The notes under the pieces: generated by a model
Seen by the model: only the letters and a program-made list of their open reading frames with translations
The model's database searches: none
Told to the model about the DNA's origin: nothing
NCBI GenBank assembly: GCA_948896875.1
Contig: CAQUWW010000039.1
Location: 1 to 24,414 of the forward strand
DNA from: an uncultured Acetatifactor sp.
Lineage (GTDB): Bacteria; Bacillota; Clostridia; Lachnospirales; Lachnospiraceae
Direction: 5' to 3'
DNA length: 24,414 nucleotides
Made by a program: the position numbers and the translations under genes
In this document: piece by piece, positions 1 to 8,185 of the stretch
How positions within the stretch are numbered: position 1 is the stretch's first letter
How the letters are laid out: the number at the start of each line of letters is the position of its first letter

Positions 1-2
1 GC

Positions 3-200
3 CTGATTGAAAAGATGACAGGAGATACAAAGAAAGCATATGACATATACAAAAACATTATTAATGGAACGAAAACATCAATAGATGACGAGGAATTTCT
101 TATTTTCCATAACTGCACAATGTACAGGGCAGCAAAAGCCGAATACATCCAAAAAACTGAAGAACTATATAATGCAATGAATGGCATTCCTTTAAAATAG
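3..200 (+). CDS. 3' end of an unidentified protein
   Basis: The frame is open to the left edge of the window, so this is probably the last 65 or so residues of a longer gene and not a small gene starting at the ATG at 15. The stop is at 198-200. The peptide is charged, rich in Lys, Asp, Glu and Tyr, and looks helical, with no membrane segment and no motif I recognise. The bases are clearly richer in A and T than the metallophosphoesterase that follows, resembling the restriction genes at 9079-13744, which may point to acquired DNA continuing to the left. It converges with the minus-strand gene ending at 402. I assign no function. Confidence 0.45.
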   Translation: MIEKMTGDTKKAYDIYKNIINGTKTSIDDEEFLIFHNCTMYRAAKAEYIQKTEELYNAMNGIPLK

Positions 201-225
201 CAATATGTGAAAAGTGAGCATCCAA

Positions 226-266
226 TGGAAGTTCAGTTCCTTGTGGAAAAGGGAACTGATATTCCA
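226..266. other. Imperfect inverted repeat between convergent genes
   Basis: TGGAA (226-230) and TCAGTTCC (233-240) pair with GGAACTGA (252-259) and TTCCA (262-266). The stems are separated by a two-by-two mismatch and close on an 11-base loop. The position between two convergent genes fits a bidirectional transcription end, but neither strand has a T-run next to the stem. It may therefore be only an mRNA-end stabiliser. The remainder of the 201-401 gap shows nothing else I can support. Confidence 0.4.
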
Positions 267-401
267 ATAAGCCACAGCCAGGCAGGGCAGGCATACCCGG
301 CGTTCCGGCAGATTGGGGAATCGGGGAGCAGGGAAAGAAGGTGAAGCTGTCGATGTGATGTGGATACATAAAAAGATAATAGTTGATGACCCGAAAGAAA
401 G

Positions 402-1295
402 TCAATTCAGCGGCACAGGCTCTGCCAGCACTTCCCTGGCCACATACAGGCTCATGTCCGGTCTGGTGGCAAGAGCCCACTTTACCAGTCTGATCTGCAG
501 CTGCTGGATTTCCAGACAGGTGATACTGTATGGATGGACACAGCTTCCGCTGTTATAATAGCAGGAATCCTCCGCAGAAAGAGTGGGGCGGTGGGTATGT
601 CCTGTGATCAGAATATGATTTTCACGTTTGGCCCAACGGTGCAGCCGTTGCTCGACTTTCTGCTTTTTCGTATAATTTTTTGCGGCGCTTGTGGGATCCA
701 GGACACCGTAATGCTCCAGAGGTCTCCACAGATACCGGACAAGGAAGCGGGAGCAGCGCCAGAGAGTGGAATTCAGGAAATCGGCCTGATGCCCGTGGGT
801 GAGATAGACATCTCTCGTATCGGGAGCCGATATGTTTTCCAGAATGATTCCCGGATAAAATCGGATATCCGGCAGAAGCGGACGGCTTTCCAAGTAGGGA
901 TTATTTCCGCAGCAGCAGGGGTAGGCGTTGCAGTATTTTACGGTATAGCGCAGACTCTTCTTTACCATATCATGATTTCCATAAAGCATGTGGAGACGGC
1001 CCTGAGCATGGAAGCAGGAAAGTAGATAGAACACATCTCCGTGGGCCTCAATAATCTGTTTCATACTGCGGTTTTCCCACAGCTCGTCTCCGTCTCCCAG
1101 TTCAATATAGGTATATCCCATTTTATAATAATGTTGCAAAGCGGCATAATACAGGTTCTGATTTTTGAGGAAATTGTCATTGGAAGTGCCGGTTCCTCGA
1201 TGGCAGTCACTGATCAGGACGTATTTTGTGTGACGGCTCAGAGGGAGCCTGGGTACATTCTCAAAAGACTCTGACAAACGGGAATAATAACTCAT
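402..1295 (-). CDS. Calcineurin-like metallophosphoesterase
   Basis: A 297-residue protein with the full set of metallophosphoesterase metal-binding motifs: DCH at residues 30-32, GDGD at 67-70, GNHD at 106-109, HGH at 167-169 and GHTH at 232-235. These residues hold a two-metal centre that hydrolyses phosphoesters. The last two blocks resemble those of UDP-2,3-diacylglucosamine hydrolase-type proteins, but the substrate cannot be read from the sequence. There is no signal peptide, so it is probably cytoplasmic. The frame is open further upstream to 1463. I chose the ATG at 1295 because AAGGAAG lies five bases before it and the homologous part begins there, whereas the 56 upstream residues look non-coding and run into the hairpin repeats. 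The gene is divergent from the ferritin-like gene and stands alone. Confidence 0.85.
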   Translation of the reverse strand: MSYYSRLSESFENVPRLPLSRHTKYVLISDCHRGTGTSNDNFLKNQNLYYAALQHYYKMGYTYIELGDGDELWENRSMKQIIEAHGDVFYLLSCFHAQGRLHMLYGNHDMVKKSLRYTVKYCNAYPCCCGNNPYLESRPLLPDIRFYPGIILENISAPDTRDVYLTHGHQADFLNSTLWRCSRFLVRYLWRPLEHYGVLDPTSAAKNYTKKQKVEQRLHRWAKRENHILITGHTHRPTLSAEDSCYYNSGSCVHPYSITCLEIQQLQIRLVKWALATRPDMSLYVAREVLAEPVPLN

Positions 1296-1463
1296 GAATT
1301 CTTCCTTTTCCGGCGGAGTCCGGGAAATCTGTACTTTTATTCTATGCTGGAAATTTAAAAAAGGTGACAGACGGCCTGGCCAGCCTATAGCCTGTTTCTT
1401 GCCAGAAAAGGATAAGATACTTTCGCACACACAACCCTGCCCCGACGAATATAATATAATCAT

Positions 1464-1535
1464 GATTGCAGGGTTCGCAGCGCGGTTCCTGCAATATAAC
1501 GACGATTGCAGGGTTCGCGAAGCGGTTCCTGCAAT
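1464..1535. repeat. Two REP-like hairpins in tandem, period 40 bases
   Basis: Two 32-base copies (1464-1495 and 1504-1535) differ at only three central positions. Each folds on itself: ATTGCAGG pairs with CCTGCAAT, then G-U, U-U and U-G oppositions, then CGC pairs with GCG, closing on a triloop that is AGC in copy 1 and GAA in copy 2. The units lie between the divergent metallophosphoesterase and ferritin-like genes. Just before them, at 1450-1460, are two overlapping TATAAT boxes with no convincing -35 partner. The stem is kept while the loop varies, as expected of a repetitive extragenic palindrome. Whether other copies exist in the genome cannot be seen here. Confidence 0.7.
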
Positions 1536-1577
1536 GCCAATTCCCGGAACAAAATAGAGAAGAGGGGGAAACAGAAT

Positions 1578-2126
1578 ATGGAAACAAATAGAAAACCGAT
1601 GATCAGCAGCTGCAATATGGACGGCCTGCGGCCTGCCATGCTGGATTTACCCTATCCGCCTATCCAGGTGAGCTGCAGAAATCAGGATTATGCCGATTTA
1701 CTGAGCTTTGATTACTGTGGAGCCGTGTCGGAGCTTTCTGCAATCACGCAGTATATTAACAATGAGAACAGGCTATGTCAGAAAAATTGCCGTCTGGCGA
1801 GAATACTTTTGGAAATTGCCATGGCGGAAATGATGCATTTGCAGAAACTGGGGGAACTGATACAACTGTTGGGCGGAGAAGTAGATTTCAATGCCAAACG
1901 TCCTGACGGAAAACAAACCATGTGGACGCCGGCTTATCTGACACTTTCACAGAATGCAAAAAGAATGCTGTGTGCGAATATAGAGGCTGAAAAGGAGGCA
2001 ATCGCGCAGTATAGAGCGCATATCAGCAGAATAGGGGACGAGTATGTGAATGCCGTATTGAGAAGAATTATCAAGGATGAGGAGTACCATATTATATTGT
2101 TGCAGGGTCTGTTGGAGGAATTGTGA
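1578..2126 (+). CDS. Ferritin-like di-metal protein (rubrerythrin/Mn-catalase fold)
   Basis: A 182-residue protein predicted to form a four-helix bundle with a two-metal site. The ligand pattern is symmetrical: E52 with Y59 seven residues on, E84-x-x-H87, then E138 with Y145, then E168-x-x-H171. This is the arrangement of rubrerythrin-type and manganese-catalase-type ferritin-like domains, which handle iron or manganese and often peroxide. I see no rubredoxin-like C-x-x-C knuckle. The start at 1578 follows GAGGGGG with nine bases between; upstream in-frame ATGs run into the hairpin repeat. A spore-coat (CotJC-like) role is possible but not shown. The neighbour downstream is a cation-pumping ATPase, which may or may not share its metal. 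Confidence 0.7.
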   Translation: METNRKPMISSCNMDGLRPAMLDLPYPPIQVSCRNQDYADLLSFDYCGAVSELSAITQYINNENRLCQKNCRLARILLEIAMAEMMHLQKLGELIQLLGGEVDFNAKRPDGKQTMWTPAYLTLSQNAKRMLCANIEAEKEAIAQYRAHISRIGDEYVNAVLRRIIKDEEYHIILLQGLLEEL

Positions 2127-2146
2127 CATAAGATGGACATACTTTG

Positions 2147-2190
2147 CCTCCCGCAAGCATAGAATTGCAATGCAAACAAGCTTCGGGAGG
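2147..2190 (+). promoter_or_regulatory. Hairpin that sequesters the ATPase Shine-Dalgarno, or a terminator
   Basis: CCTCCCG (2147-2153), a bulged C and AAGC (2155-2158) pair with GCTT (2180-2183) and CGGGAGG (2184-2190). Inside the loop a second stem, TTGC/GCAA (2165-2175), can form. The right arm contains GGGAGG, the only ribosome binding site for the GTG start at 2197, and it is followed by TTTT. The same structure could therefore end transcription after the ferritin-like gene or hide the ATPase ribosome binding site, depending on conditions. Confidence 0.6.
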
Positions 2191-2196
2191 TTTTGT

Positions 2197-5004
2197 GTGT
2201 TTGAGCAAAGCAGTATTATAGAAGTCACGGAAGAATTGAAGAGCAACGGTCATTCTGGGCTGAGTGTACGGGAAGCCGGGGAGCGGCTGCGCAGAGACGG
2301 TAGAAATGAAATGAAGGAACCACGGAAGAAGACACCTATAGAATCCTTTCTGGAGCAGCTGAATGATCCGCTGATTTATGTGCTGATTGTGGCGGCAGTG
2401 GTCTCCGTGCTCTTGAGAGAAATCAGCGACGCCGTCATCATCGGTGTGGTGGTAGTGCTGAACGCGGTGGTGGGCATGTTGCAGGAGGGAAAGGCCCGGA
2501 AAGCGCTGGAGTCTTTAAAAAAGCTGACCAGTCCCCAGGCGCTGGTGATCAGAGACGGCAGACATATGGAGATACCTGCGGCGGAGCTTGTAAAAGGAGA
2601 TCTGGTATGTCTGGAGGCGGGATGTCAGGTGCCTGCAGATCTGCGGCTGACGGAAGTCTCCAATTTGAAGATTGAAGAATCCGCATTGACGGGAGAATCA
2701 CTTCCCATGGAAAAAGATGCTGATTTTGTGAGCAGGAAGGGGAGTCAGCTTCCGTTGGGCGATCGAAAGAATATGGCGTATATGTCTACGATTGTCACCT
2801 ACGGCAGGGGACAGGGATTGGTGTGTGCTACCGGTATGGACACGGAGCTGGGGCAGATTGCCGCCATGATTACGGAAGCCAAAGAGGAGATGACACCTTT
2901 GCAGAAGAGACTGGGTGAACTCGGCAAAGTACTGAGCTTTTTAAGCCTGTTGCTTTGCGGGGCATTGTTTGCCATTGCGGTATTTCAGCATCGCAATATT
3001 CCGGAGATGTTGATCACAGCCATCTCTCTGGCGGTGGCAGCAGTGCCGGAGGGACTTCCGGCGGTGGTAACGATCTGTCTGGCGTTGAGTGTCACTCGTA
3101 TGGTGAAGGTGAATACCATCGTGCGACGTCTGCCTTCCGTGGAGACACTGGGAGCCGTCAGTGTGGTTTGCTCCGACAAGACCGGTACGCTGACCCAGAA
3201 CCGTATGACTGTGGAGAAGTGCTGGATTGACGGTGAAATTCGGAAGATAGAGGAAGTTGAAACAAATCTTTGTCCGGATCTGGTCTATGGAATGGCGCTT
3301 TGCAATGATGCTTCCGCAGAAGAAGGAAGCCGGACGGGAGATCCTACCGAATTGGCCCTTCTGGATGCGGCGGAGCAGCTGGGGGTTCGTAAGGATGTAC
3401 TGGAAAGGCAGATGCCCAGGATAGAGGAGCTGTCCTTTGATTCCGACAGGAAAATGATGACCACACTACATAGACCCAACGAAACAGCGCTGTTTCGCTT
3501 TGGAGCAGGCAGGAACGGAAGTACTGGCCGGGCAGAAAGCAGGAGGGGATTTACGGACAATTTGTCTTCCAGGGGAGAATTGAGAGCCGCCGAGATATCG
3601 AGTGATAGAACAGGAAGCGTCGGAGGAAGAATGATTGCCTATACCAAAGGTGCGCCCGACGAAGTGCTGAAATGCTGTACCCATATTTTTACAAGAAGCG
3701 GTGTTGTACGGCTGACGGAATCTCACCGCAGGCAGATGACGGAGGCTTTGTCCGAAATGTCCAGCGAAGCGCTTCGCACGTTGGCTGTGGCTGTCAGGTC
3801 TGGTACGGACAAAGCCAGGGAGGAAAATCTGACTTTTCTCGGCATGGTGGGCATGCGGGATCCGGCCAGGCCGGAAGCGGCGGCAGCGGTGGCGGATTTC
3901 AGGGAGGCCGGAGTGAAGACTATCATGATCACCGGTGATCACGTGGACACTGCTTTTGCCATCGGCAGGCAGCTGGGGATTGCGCAACATCCAAAGCAGT
4001 GTATGAGCGGAGAAGAACTGGGCAGACTGTCTGACGGGGAATTTGACCAGCGTCTGGAAACGCTCCGGATTTTTGCCAGAGTATCACCGGCCCAGAAGGT
4101 GCGCATCGTAGATGCCTTTCAGCGCAGAGGAGAGATTGTGGCCATGACCGGGGACGGGGTCAACGATGCCCCCTCGCTGAAAAAAGCGGACATCGGCATC
4201 TCCATGGGGAAATCAGGAACGGATGTGGCCAGGCAGGCGTCGGATATGATACTGACAGACGACAATTTTGCCACCATCAGACGAGCCATCGAGGAAGGAA
4301 GGGGCGTCTATGAAAACATACGAAAATCCGTTATTTTTCTGCTGTCCTCCAATCTGGGAGAGATTATCACCATGTTTCTGGCAGTGATATGCGGCATGGC
4401 TTCTCCTCTGAAATCCAGCCATATCCTCTGGATTAACCTGATCACGGACTCTCTTCCGGCATTGGCACTGGGGGTGGACCGAAATGACGGAAGAAGCCTG
4501 ATGAAGCAGCCGCCCAGGAAGGCGAAGGAGAGCCTTTTTGCCAGAGGCGGTCTGGTCTGTACCTGCTTTTACGGGGCATTGATTGCAGCGGTAAGTCTGA
4601 CTGCATTTCTGATGCTTCCCTGGGCGTTGCTTCGGGCCAATGGCCTGATGGTGACGCCGGCAAGTCTGGCGGAAGTGCTGAAAAATGCTTCGGTTCTCTC
4701 GAAGGCCCAGACCTATGCCTTCACCGTGCTGGGGATGTCACAGCTTTTCCATGCGGTGGGCATGAGGGATACCCAGAAGTCCGTTTTCCGGATGAATCAT
4801 CTGGAAAACAAACTGATGATCGCCGCCTGTATCATAGGATTTCTTCTGCAGTTTGCCGTGACGGAGGTTCCCTTTCTGATTCAGGCCTTTGGCACATCGC
4901 CGCTGTCGGTCAGGGAGTGGATGCGCCTGAGCATATTGGCGGCGGCTCCGCTTTTCGCTCATGAAATCATGGTTCTGGGGGCGGGTGTGAAAAAAGGGGT
5001 ATAA
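2197..5004 (+). CDS. P-type Ca2+-transporting ATPase (P2-type)
   Basis: A 935-residue integral membrane pump that uses ATP to move a divalent cation, most likely Ca2+, out of the cell. Visible motifs are TGES at 165-168 (actuator), the phosphorylated D327 in DKTGT, the KGAPD nucleotide-site motif just after residue 480 and TGDGVND at 651-657. Ion-site residues match the SERCA pattern: E285 in PEGLP (M4), N719 and E722 in M5, and N747, T750 and D751 in M6, so both Ca2+ sites look possible. The GTG at 2197 is preferred: GGGAGG lies six bases before it and the peptide then begins like the family. The ATG at 2170 has no ribosome site. Residues 427-477 are an extra arginine-, glycine- and serine-rich segment in the nucleotide-binding domain. 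Mn2+ remains an alternative substrate. Confidence 0.88.
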   Translation: MFEQSSIIEVTEELKSNGHSGLSVREAGERLRRDGRNEMKEPRKKTPIESFLEQLNDPLIYVLIVAAVVSVLLREISDAVIIGVVVVLNAVVGMLQEGKARKALESLKKLTSPQALVIRDGRHMEIPAAELVKGDLVCLEAGCQVPADLRLTEVSNLKIEESALTGESLPMEKDADFVSRKGSQLPLGDRKNMAYMSTIVTYGRGQGLVCATGMDTELGQIAAMITEAKEEMTPLQKRLGELGKVLSFLSLLLCGALFAIAVFQHRNIPEMLITAISLAVAAVPEGLPAVVTICLALSVTRMVKVNTIVRRLPSVETLGAVSVVCSDKTGTLTQNRMTVEKCWIDGEIRKIEEVETNLCPDLVYGMALCNDASAEEGSRTGDPTELALLDAAEQLGVRKDVLERQMPRIEELSFDSDRKMMTTLHRPNETALFRFGAGRNGSTGRAESRRGFTDNLSSRGELRAAEISSDRTGSVGGRMIAYTKGAPDEVLKCCTHIFTRSGVVRLTESHRRQMTEALSEMSSEALRTLAVAVRSGTDKAREENLTFLGMVGMRDPARPEAAAAVADFREAGVKTIMITGDHVDTAFAIGRQLGIAQHPKQCMSGEELGRLSDGEFDQRLETLRIFARVSPAQKVRIVDAFQRRGEIVAMTGDGVNDAPSLKKADIGISMGKSGTDVARQASDMILTDDNFATIRRAIEEGRGVYENIRKSVIFLLSSNLGEIITMFLAVICGMASPLKSSHILWINLITDSLPALALGVDRNDGRSLMKQPPRKAKESLFARGGLVCTCFYGALIAAVSLTAFLMLPWALLRANGLMVTPASLAEVLKNASVLSKAQTYAFTVLGMSQLFHAVGMRDTQKSVFRMNHLENKLMIAACIIGFLLQFAVTEVPFLIQAFGTSPLSVREWMRLSILAAAPLFAHEIMVLGAGVKKGV
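3480..3497. repeat. Perfect 18-base palindrome inside the ATPase gene
   Basis: CGAAACAGCGCTGTTTCG reads the same on both strands. It lies at the start of the stretch (3475-3627) that encodes the extra 51 residues of the ATPase nucleotide-binding domain. A perfect 18-base palindrome in a coding region is uncommon and may mark how the insertion arose. Confidence 0.6.
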
Positions 5005-5045
5005 GAAACAGGTCAATTTTAGGCATGAAAATCAAAAAAGTTACA

Positions 5046-5074
5046 TTGCCGAAAGCGTTGTCAGGTATTATACT
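5046..5074 (+). promoter_or_regulatory. Promoter of the MATE/two-component operon
   Basis: A -35 box TTGCCG (5046-5051) and a -10 box TATACT (5069-5074) are separated by 17 bases, with four and five of six consensus matches respectively. The stretch 5005-5133 separates the ATPase from the efflux gene and holds no terminator I can see, so some readthrough from the ATPase is possible. Confidence 0.5.
5050..5063 (+). promoter_or_regulatory. cre-like catabolite control site
   Basis: CGAAAGCGTTGTCA matches the 14-base CcpA consensus TGNAANCGNWNNCA at every fixed position but the first. It lies between the -35 and -10 boxes of the promoter above, where a bound CcpA would block RNA polymerase. This is a pattern match only. 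Confidence 0.4.
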
Positions 5075-5133
5075 TTTTTTGAATACCAATACTGAGGATG
5101 AAGAATGAAGATACAAAAGCAGGAGGAAATTTT

Positions 5134-6513
5134 ATGGGATACCTAAGGCGTATTTGTGATAAACTGCTGATTAAGGACAGTGATTTTTATAAAGCGTTGA
5201 TTACGTTGGCACTGCCCACAATGCTGCAGGGATTCATCAACATAGGCGTCAATCTGATGGATACCATGATGCTGGGAAGCTACGGAGAGATTCAGCTCTC
5301 GGCTTCCTCCCTTGCAAATGAATATATCAGTATCTTTCAAATAGTCTGTATGGGACTGGGCGGAGGCGCCATGGTGCTGACCTCTCAATATTGGGGAGCA
5401 AAGGACATCGCTTCCATTAAAAAGGTTGCGGCCCTCATGCTGAAGCTGGCCTTGGGTATCTCCATGCTGTTTTTACTGTCTGTCGCCTTCGGAGCCAGAC
5501 AGATTCTGGAAATTTACACCTCGGAGGAAGCAGTGATTGAAAAGGGGCTGATATATTTCGGCATCAGTCTGGTTACTTTTCCTCTGATGGCAATCAATCT
5601 GACCCTTTCCATTGTTCTGCAGTCTGTGCGGCAGGTAAAGGTTCCGCTGGTCACTTCTATTATTTCCTTTTTTGTCAATATTTTCTTTAACTGGGTATTT
5701 ATCTTCGGACATTTGGGCGCGCCGGAGATGCAGATCGGCGGAGCGGCCGTGGGGACTGTCATGGCCCGGTCGGTGGAGGCGCTGGTGACGGCGGTTTATT
5801 TCTTCGGAATCGATAAGCGGATTGGGTTCAAGCTGAAGGATATCTTTCTGTCGGGAAAGGGATATTATGGCCTGTATCTGAAATACAGCATTCCGGTGCT
5901 GATATCGGATACCCTGCTGGCCCTGGGAAACAGTGCGGTGGCGGTGGTGATGGGACATATCGGAGCAGCCTTTGTGGCAGCCAACGCGATTATGAGCCAG
6001 ATCGTGCGTGTAACTACGGTGATCAATCAGGGCCTTTCCAGAGCAGGAGGCGTCATGGTGGGGAATTCCCTGGGGAAGGGTGAAATCGAGACCGGATATC
6101 ATCAGGCCGTCACCTTTACAACGCTGAGTGCGCTGGCAGGACTTTTGGCAGCGGCGATTGTCAGGGTCATTGCCGGGCCTGTCATCAGTGTATTCAATGT
6201 GTCGGCGGAGACAGTGGAAATTGCATATCAGCTTGCGGATGCGGTGGCGGTGATGATGATCTTCCAGACCATGCAGTCCATGCTGACAAAGGGCGTACTG
6301 CGGGGCGGCGGAGATACCCGCTTCCTGATGATTGCAGATGCTTTGTTCATGTGGCTGTGTTCGGTGCCGCTGGGATACATCGTTGGAATTTATCTGGGAC
6401 TTCCCGCTTTCTGGGTTTACATTGCGTTGAAAATTGATTATGTCATCAAAACCATATGGTGCTGTTTCCGATTGAAGAACCGGAAGTGGATTCACCAGGT
6501 GAAGGTGAAGTGA
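5134..6513 (+). CDS. MATE family multidrug/Na+ efflux transporter
   Basis: A 459-residue, strongly hydrophobic protein with about twelve membrane segments in two related halves, as in NorM/DinF-type MATE exporters. It begins with the family-like stretch ITLALPTMLQG, followed by QYWGAKD after the second helix. Such proteins expel organic cations, drugs or metabolites using a Na+ or H+ gradient. The start at 5134 follows AGGAGG with seven bases between. The earlier ATG at 5098 has its only ribosome-site-like sequence too close to work well. The kinase gene begins 22 bases after the stop, so the pump is the first gene of a pump-kinase-regulator operon. Its substrate cannot be predicted. Confidence 0.9.
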   Translation: MGYLRRICDKLLIKDSDFYKALITLALPTMLQGFINIGVNLMDTMMLGSYGEIQLSASSLANEYISIFQIVCMGLGGGAMVLTSQYWGAKDIASIKKVAALMLKLALGISMLFLLSVAFGARQILEIYTSEEAVIEKGLIYFGISLVTFPLMAINLTLSIVLQSVRQVKVPLVTSIISFFVNIFFNWVFIFGHLGAPEMQIGGAAVGTVMARSVEALVTAVYFFGIDKRIGFKLKDIFLSGKGYYGLYLKYSIPVLISDTLLALGNSAVAVVMGHIGAAFVAANAIMSQIVRVTTVINQGLSRAGGVMVGNSLGKGEIETGYHQAVTFTTLSALAGLLAAAIVRVIAGPVISVFNVSAETVEIAYQLADAVAVMMIFQTMQSMLTKGVLRGGGDTRFLMIADALFMWLCSVPLGYIVGIYLGLPAFWVYIALKIDYVIKTIWCCFRLKNRKWIHQVKVK

Positions 6514-6535
6514 TAGAAAAATGGAGAGAGACGGG

Positions 6536-8185
6536 ATGCGGGAGAGAATACGGGGATATTCCATTCGGGTGTGGATTGTGGGACTGGTCATTCTGTTTAT
6601 TCTGCCGCTGAATATTCTGCTGGTAGTGAGCACCAACAATTATCTGGAGGCGCTGGACAGGCAGGTAGAGTATTCCACACGGAGTATTTTGAATCTGTAT
6701 CTGAATCAGTTTCAGAGGGAGGTGGGGACCACGGAAGCCTTCTTTTTTGACATGAGCTCTTCGGATAAAGACTTTATCTATATTTTAAGTGAGAAAGCAG
6801 ATGACAGATATACGCTGGCCAGGCACAGTGTCTATCGGAAGTTCGAGAACAAGGTGTCCACCAATTATATGTCAACGGCATATTACTTTTACACAGAGAA
6901 GGACAGGGTCAGTCCGATGCTGGCAGTAAAGTCCCAGACTCTGCAAAATAAGGCGGGAGTTCTGAAGCAGTATCTTTTTGAGCAGGGAGGAATCGAGGCT
7001 TCCTCTCATTGGAGACTGGTTACTGTGGAAGGAGAACAGTATATGCTTCGGACCTATCAGTCAGGCACCGAGTATTACGGAGCGCTGATCTGGATGGGAG
7101 ATTTCCTTCAGGAGATCAGGGAAAATCTGGAGTATCCCTATCTTGATATTCAGATTCACGGAAAGAAAGAGATGGAGGAAGAGGATACAAAGTTAAAGGT
7201 GGTAGAAGTGGAGGCGGAAAAGCAGGATTTTTGCATCAGGGTGTTCATGGAAGAGCGGGTGGTCTATCATATGATGCCTCTGGTCAAGCGGGTGGTTTAT
7301 TTCAGTGCCTTCGCAAGCTTTCTGGTGATACCTCTGCTGTTTCTGCTTCTGAACAGGATTGCACTGCAGCCAATGCAGTGTATGGATCAGGCCTTCAGCG
7401 AACTGGAAGGCGGAAATTCCGGGTATCGGATGCAGGAAAAATTTCTTGCCAAAGAGCTGTCTCATATGAAGCACTCCTTTAACCGAATGGCGGACCAGAT
7501 TGCCCATCTGAAAATCGAGTCTTATGAAAAGGAGCTGGAGAAACAGAAGGTGCAGCTGCGGAACATTCAGCTCCAGGTAAATCCCCATTTCCTCCAGAAT
7601 ATGTTTCACCTTATTTTCAGTATGGCGCAGATCCGCAATTACGGAGGCGTTCAGAAAATGGCGCTGTATCTGTCCCGGTATTTCCGCAGTGTGATCAATT
7701 ACAGTGAGATCAATAGTATAGGGGAAGAACTGCGGCTGGTGGAGGAGTATTTTGGAATCCTGGAGCTGCAGTATCCGGACTGCTTCGAGGTGAAGTATGA
7801 GATTCAGGAATCCTGCCTGGATGTGATTGTTCCCACGCTGCTGATTCACGGGCTGGTGGAGAACGTGGCGAAGTATGCCGTTCGTATGGGCAGCTATGTG
7901 AATGTGGTCATTCGCTGCAAAGAGGAAGAAAACGGAATTCTGATGGAGGTGGAAGACGACGGACCGGGCATTTCCCGGGAAATTCTGTCCGCTATACAGG
8001 AGGAGAGGCCTGTGACCAAAACGGACGGCATGCATATCGGGATTGATAATTCCAGGAAACGTTTGCGGCTGTTCTTCTCGGAACAGGCCCGGCTGCAGAT
8101 TACCTCGGAGGAATATATGGGAACAAAGGCAAGTGTTTTTATCCCGAAAGGAAAGGTGACCCATGAAGATACTATTGGTAGATGA
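6536..8185 (+). CDS. YesM/LytS-type sensor histidine kinase
   Basis: A 549-residue membrane sensor kinase. A transmembrane helix at about residues 10-31 precedes an extracytoplasmic sensing region of roughly 220 residues, then a second helix, a HAMP linker and a His_kinase domain with the phosphorylated H351 in QVNPHFLQN. The ATPase domain follows with N443 in the N-box and DGPG at 475-478. This architecture belongs to YesM-type kinases, which usually sense sugars or their binding proteins and act on an AraC-type partner. The start at 6536 has GGAGAG seven bases before it; the ATG at 6521, five codons earlier, is possible but has a poorer site. The end overlaps the regulator gene by 23 bases, so the two are probably translationally coupled. 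Confidence 0.92.
   Translation: MRERIRGYSIRVWIVGLVILFILPLNILLVVSTNNYLEALDRQVEYSTRSILNLYLNQFQREVGTTEAFFFDMSSSDKDFIYILSEKADDRYTLARHSVYRKFENKVSTNYMSTAYYFYTEKDRVSPMLAVKSQTLQNKAGVLKQYLFEQGGIEASSHWRLVTVEGEQYMLRTYQSGTEYYGALIWMGDFLQEIRENLEYPYLDIQIHGKKEMEEEDTKLKVVEVEAEKQDFCIRVFMEERVVYHMMPLVKRVVYFSAFASFLVIPLLFLLLNRIALQPMQCMDQAFSELEGGNSGYRMQEKFLAKELSHMKHSFNRMADQIAHLKIESYEKELEKQKVQLRNIQLQVNPHFLQNMFHLIFSMAQIRNYGGVQKMALYLSRYFRSVINYSEINSIGEELRLVEEYFGILELQYPDCFEVKYEIQESCLDVIVPTLLIHGLVENVAKYAVRMGSYVNVVIRCKEEENGILMEVEDDGPGISREILSAIQEERPVTKTDGMHIGIDNSRKRLRLFFSEQARLQITSEEYMGTKASVFIPKGKVTHEDTIGR

Noticed and set aside
1464..1535. CRISPR array
   Set aside because: Only two units, an 8-base gap instead of a 25-40 base spacer, and no cas genes.
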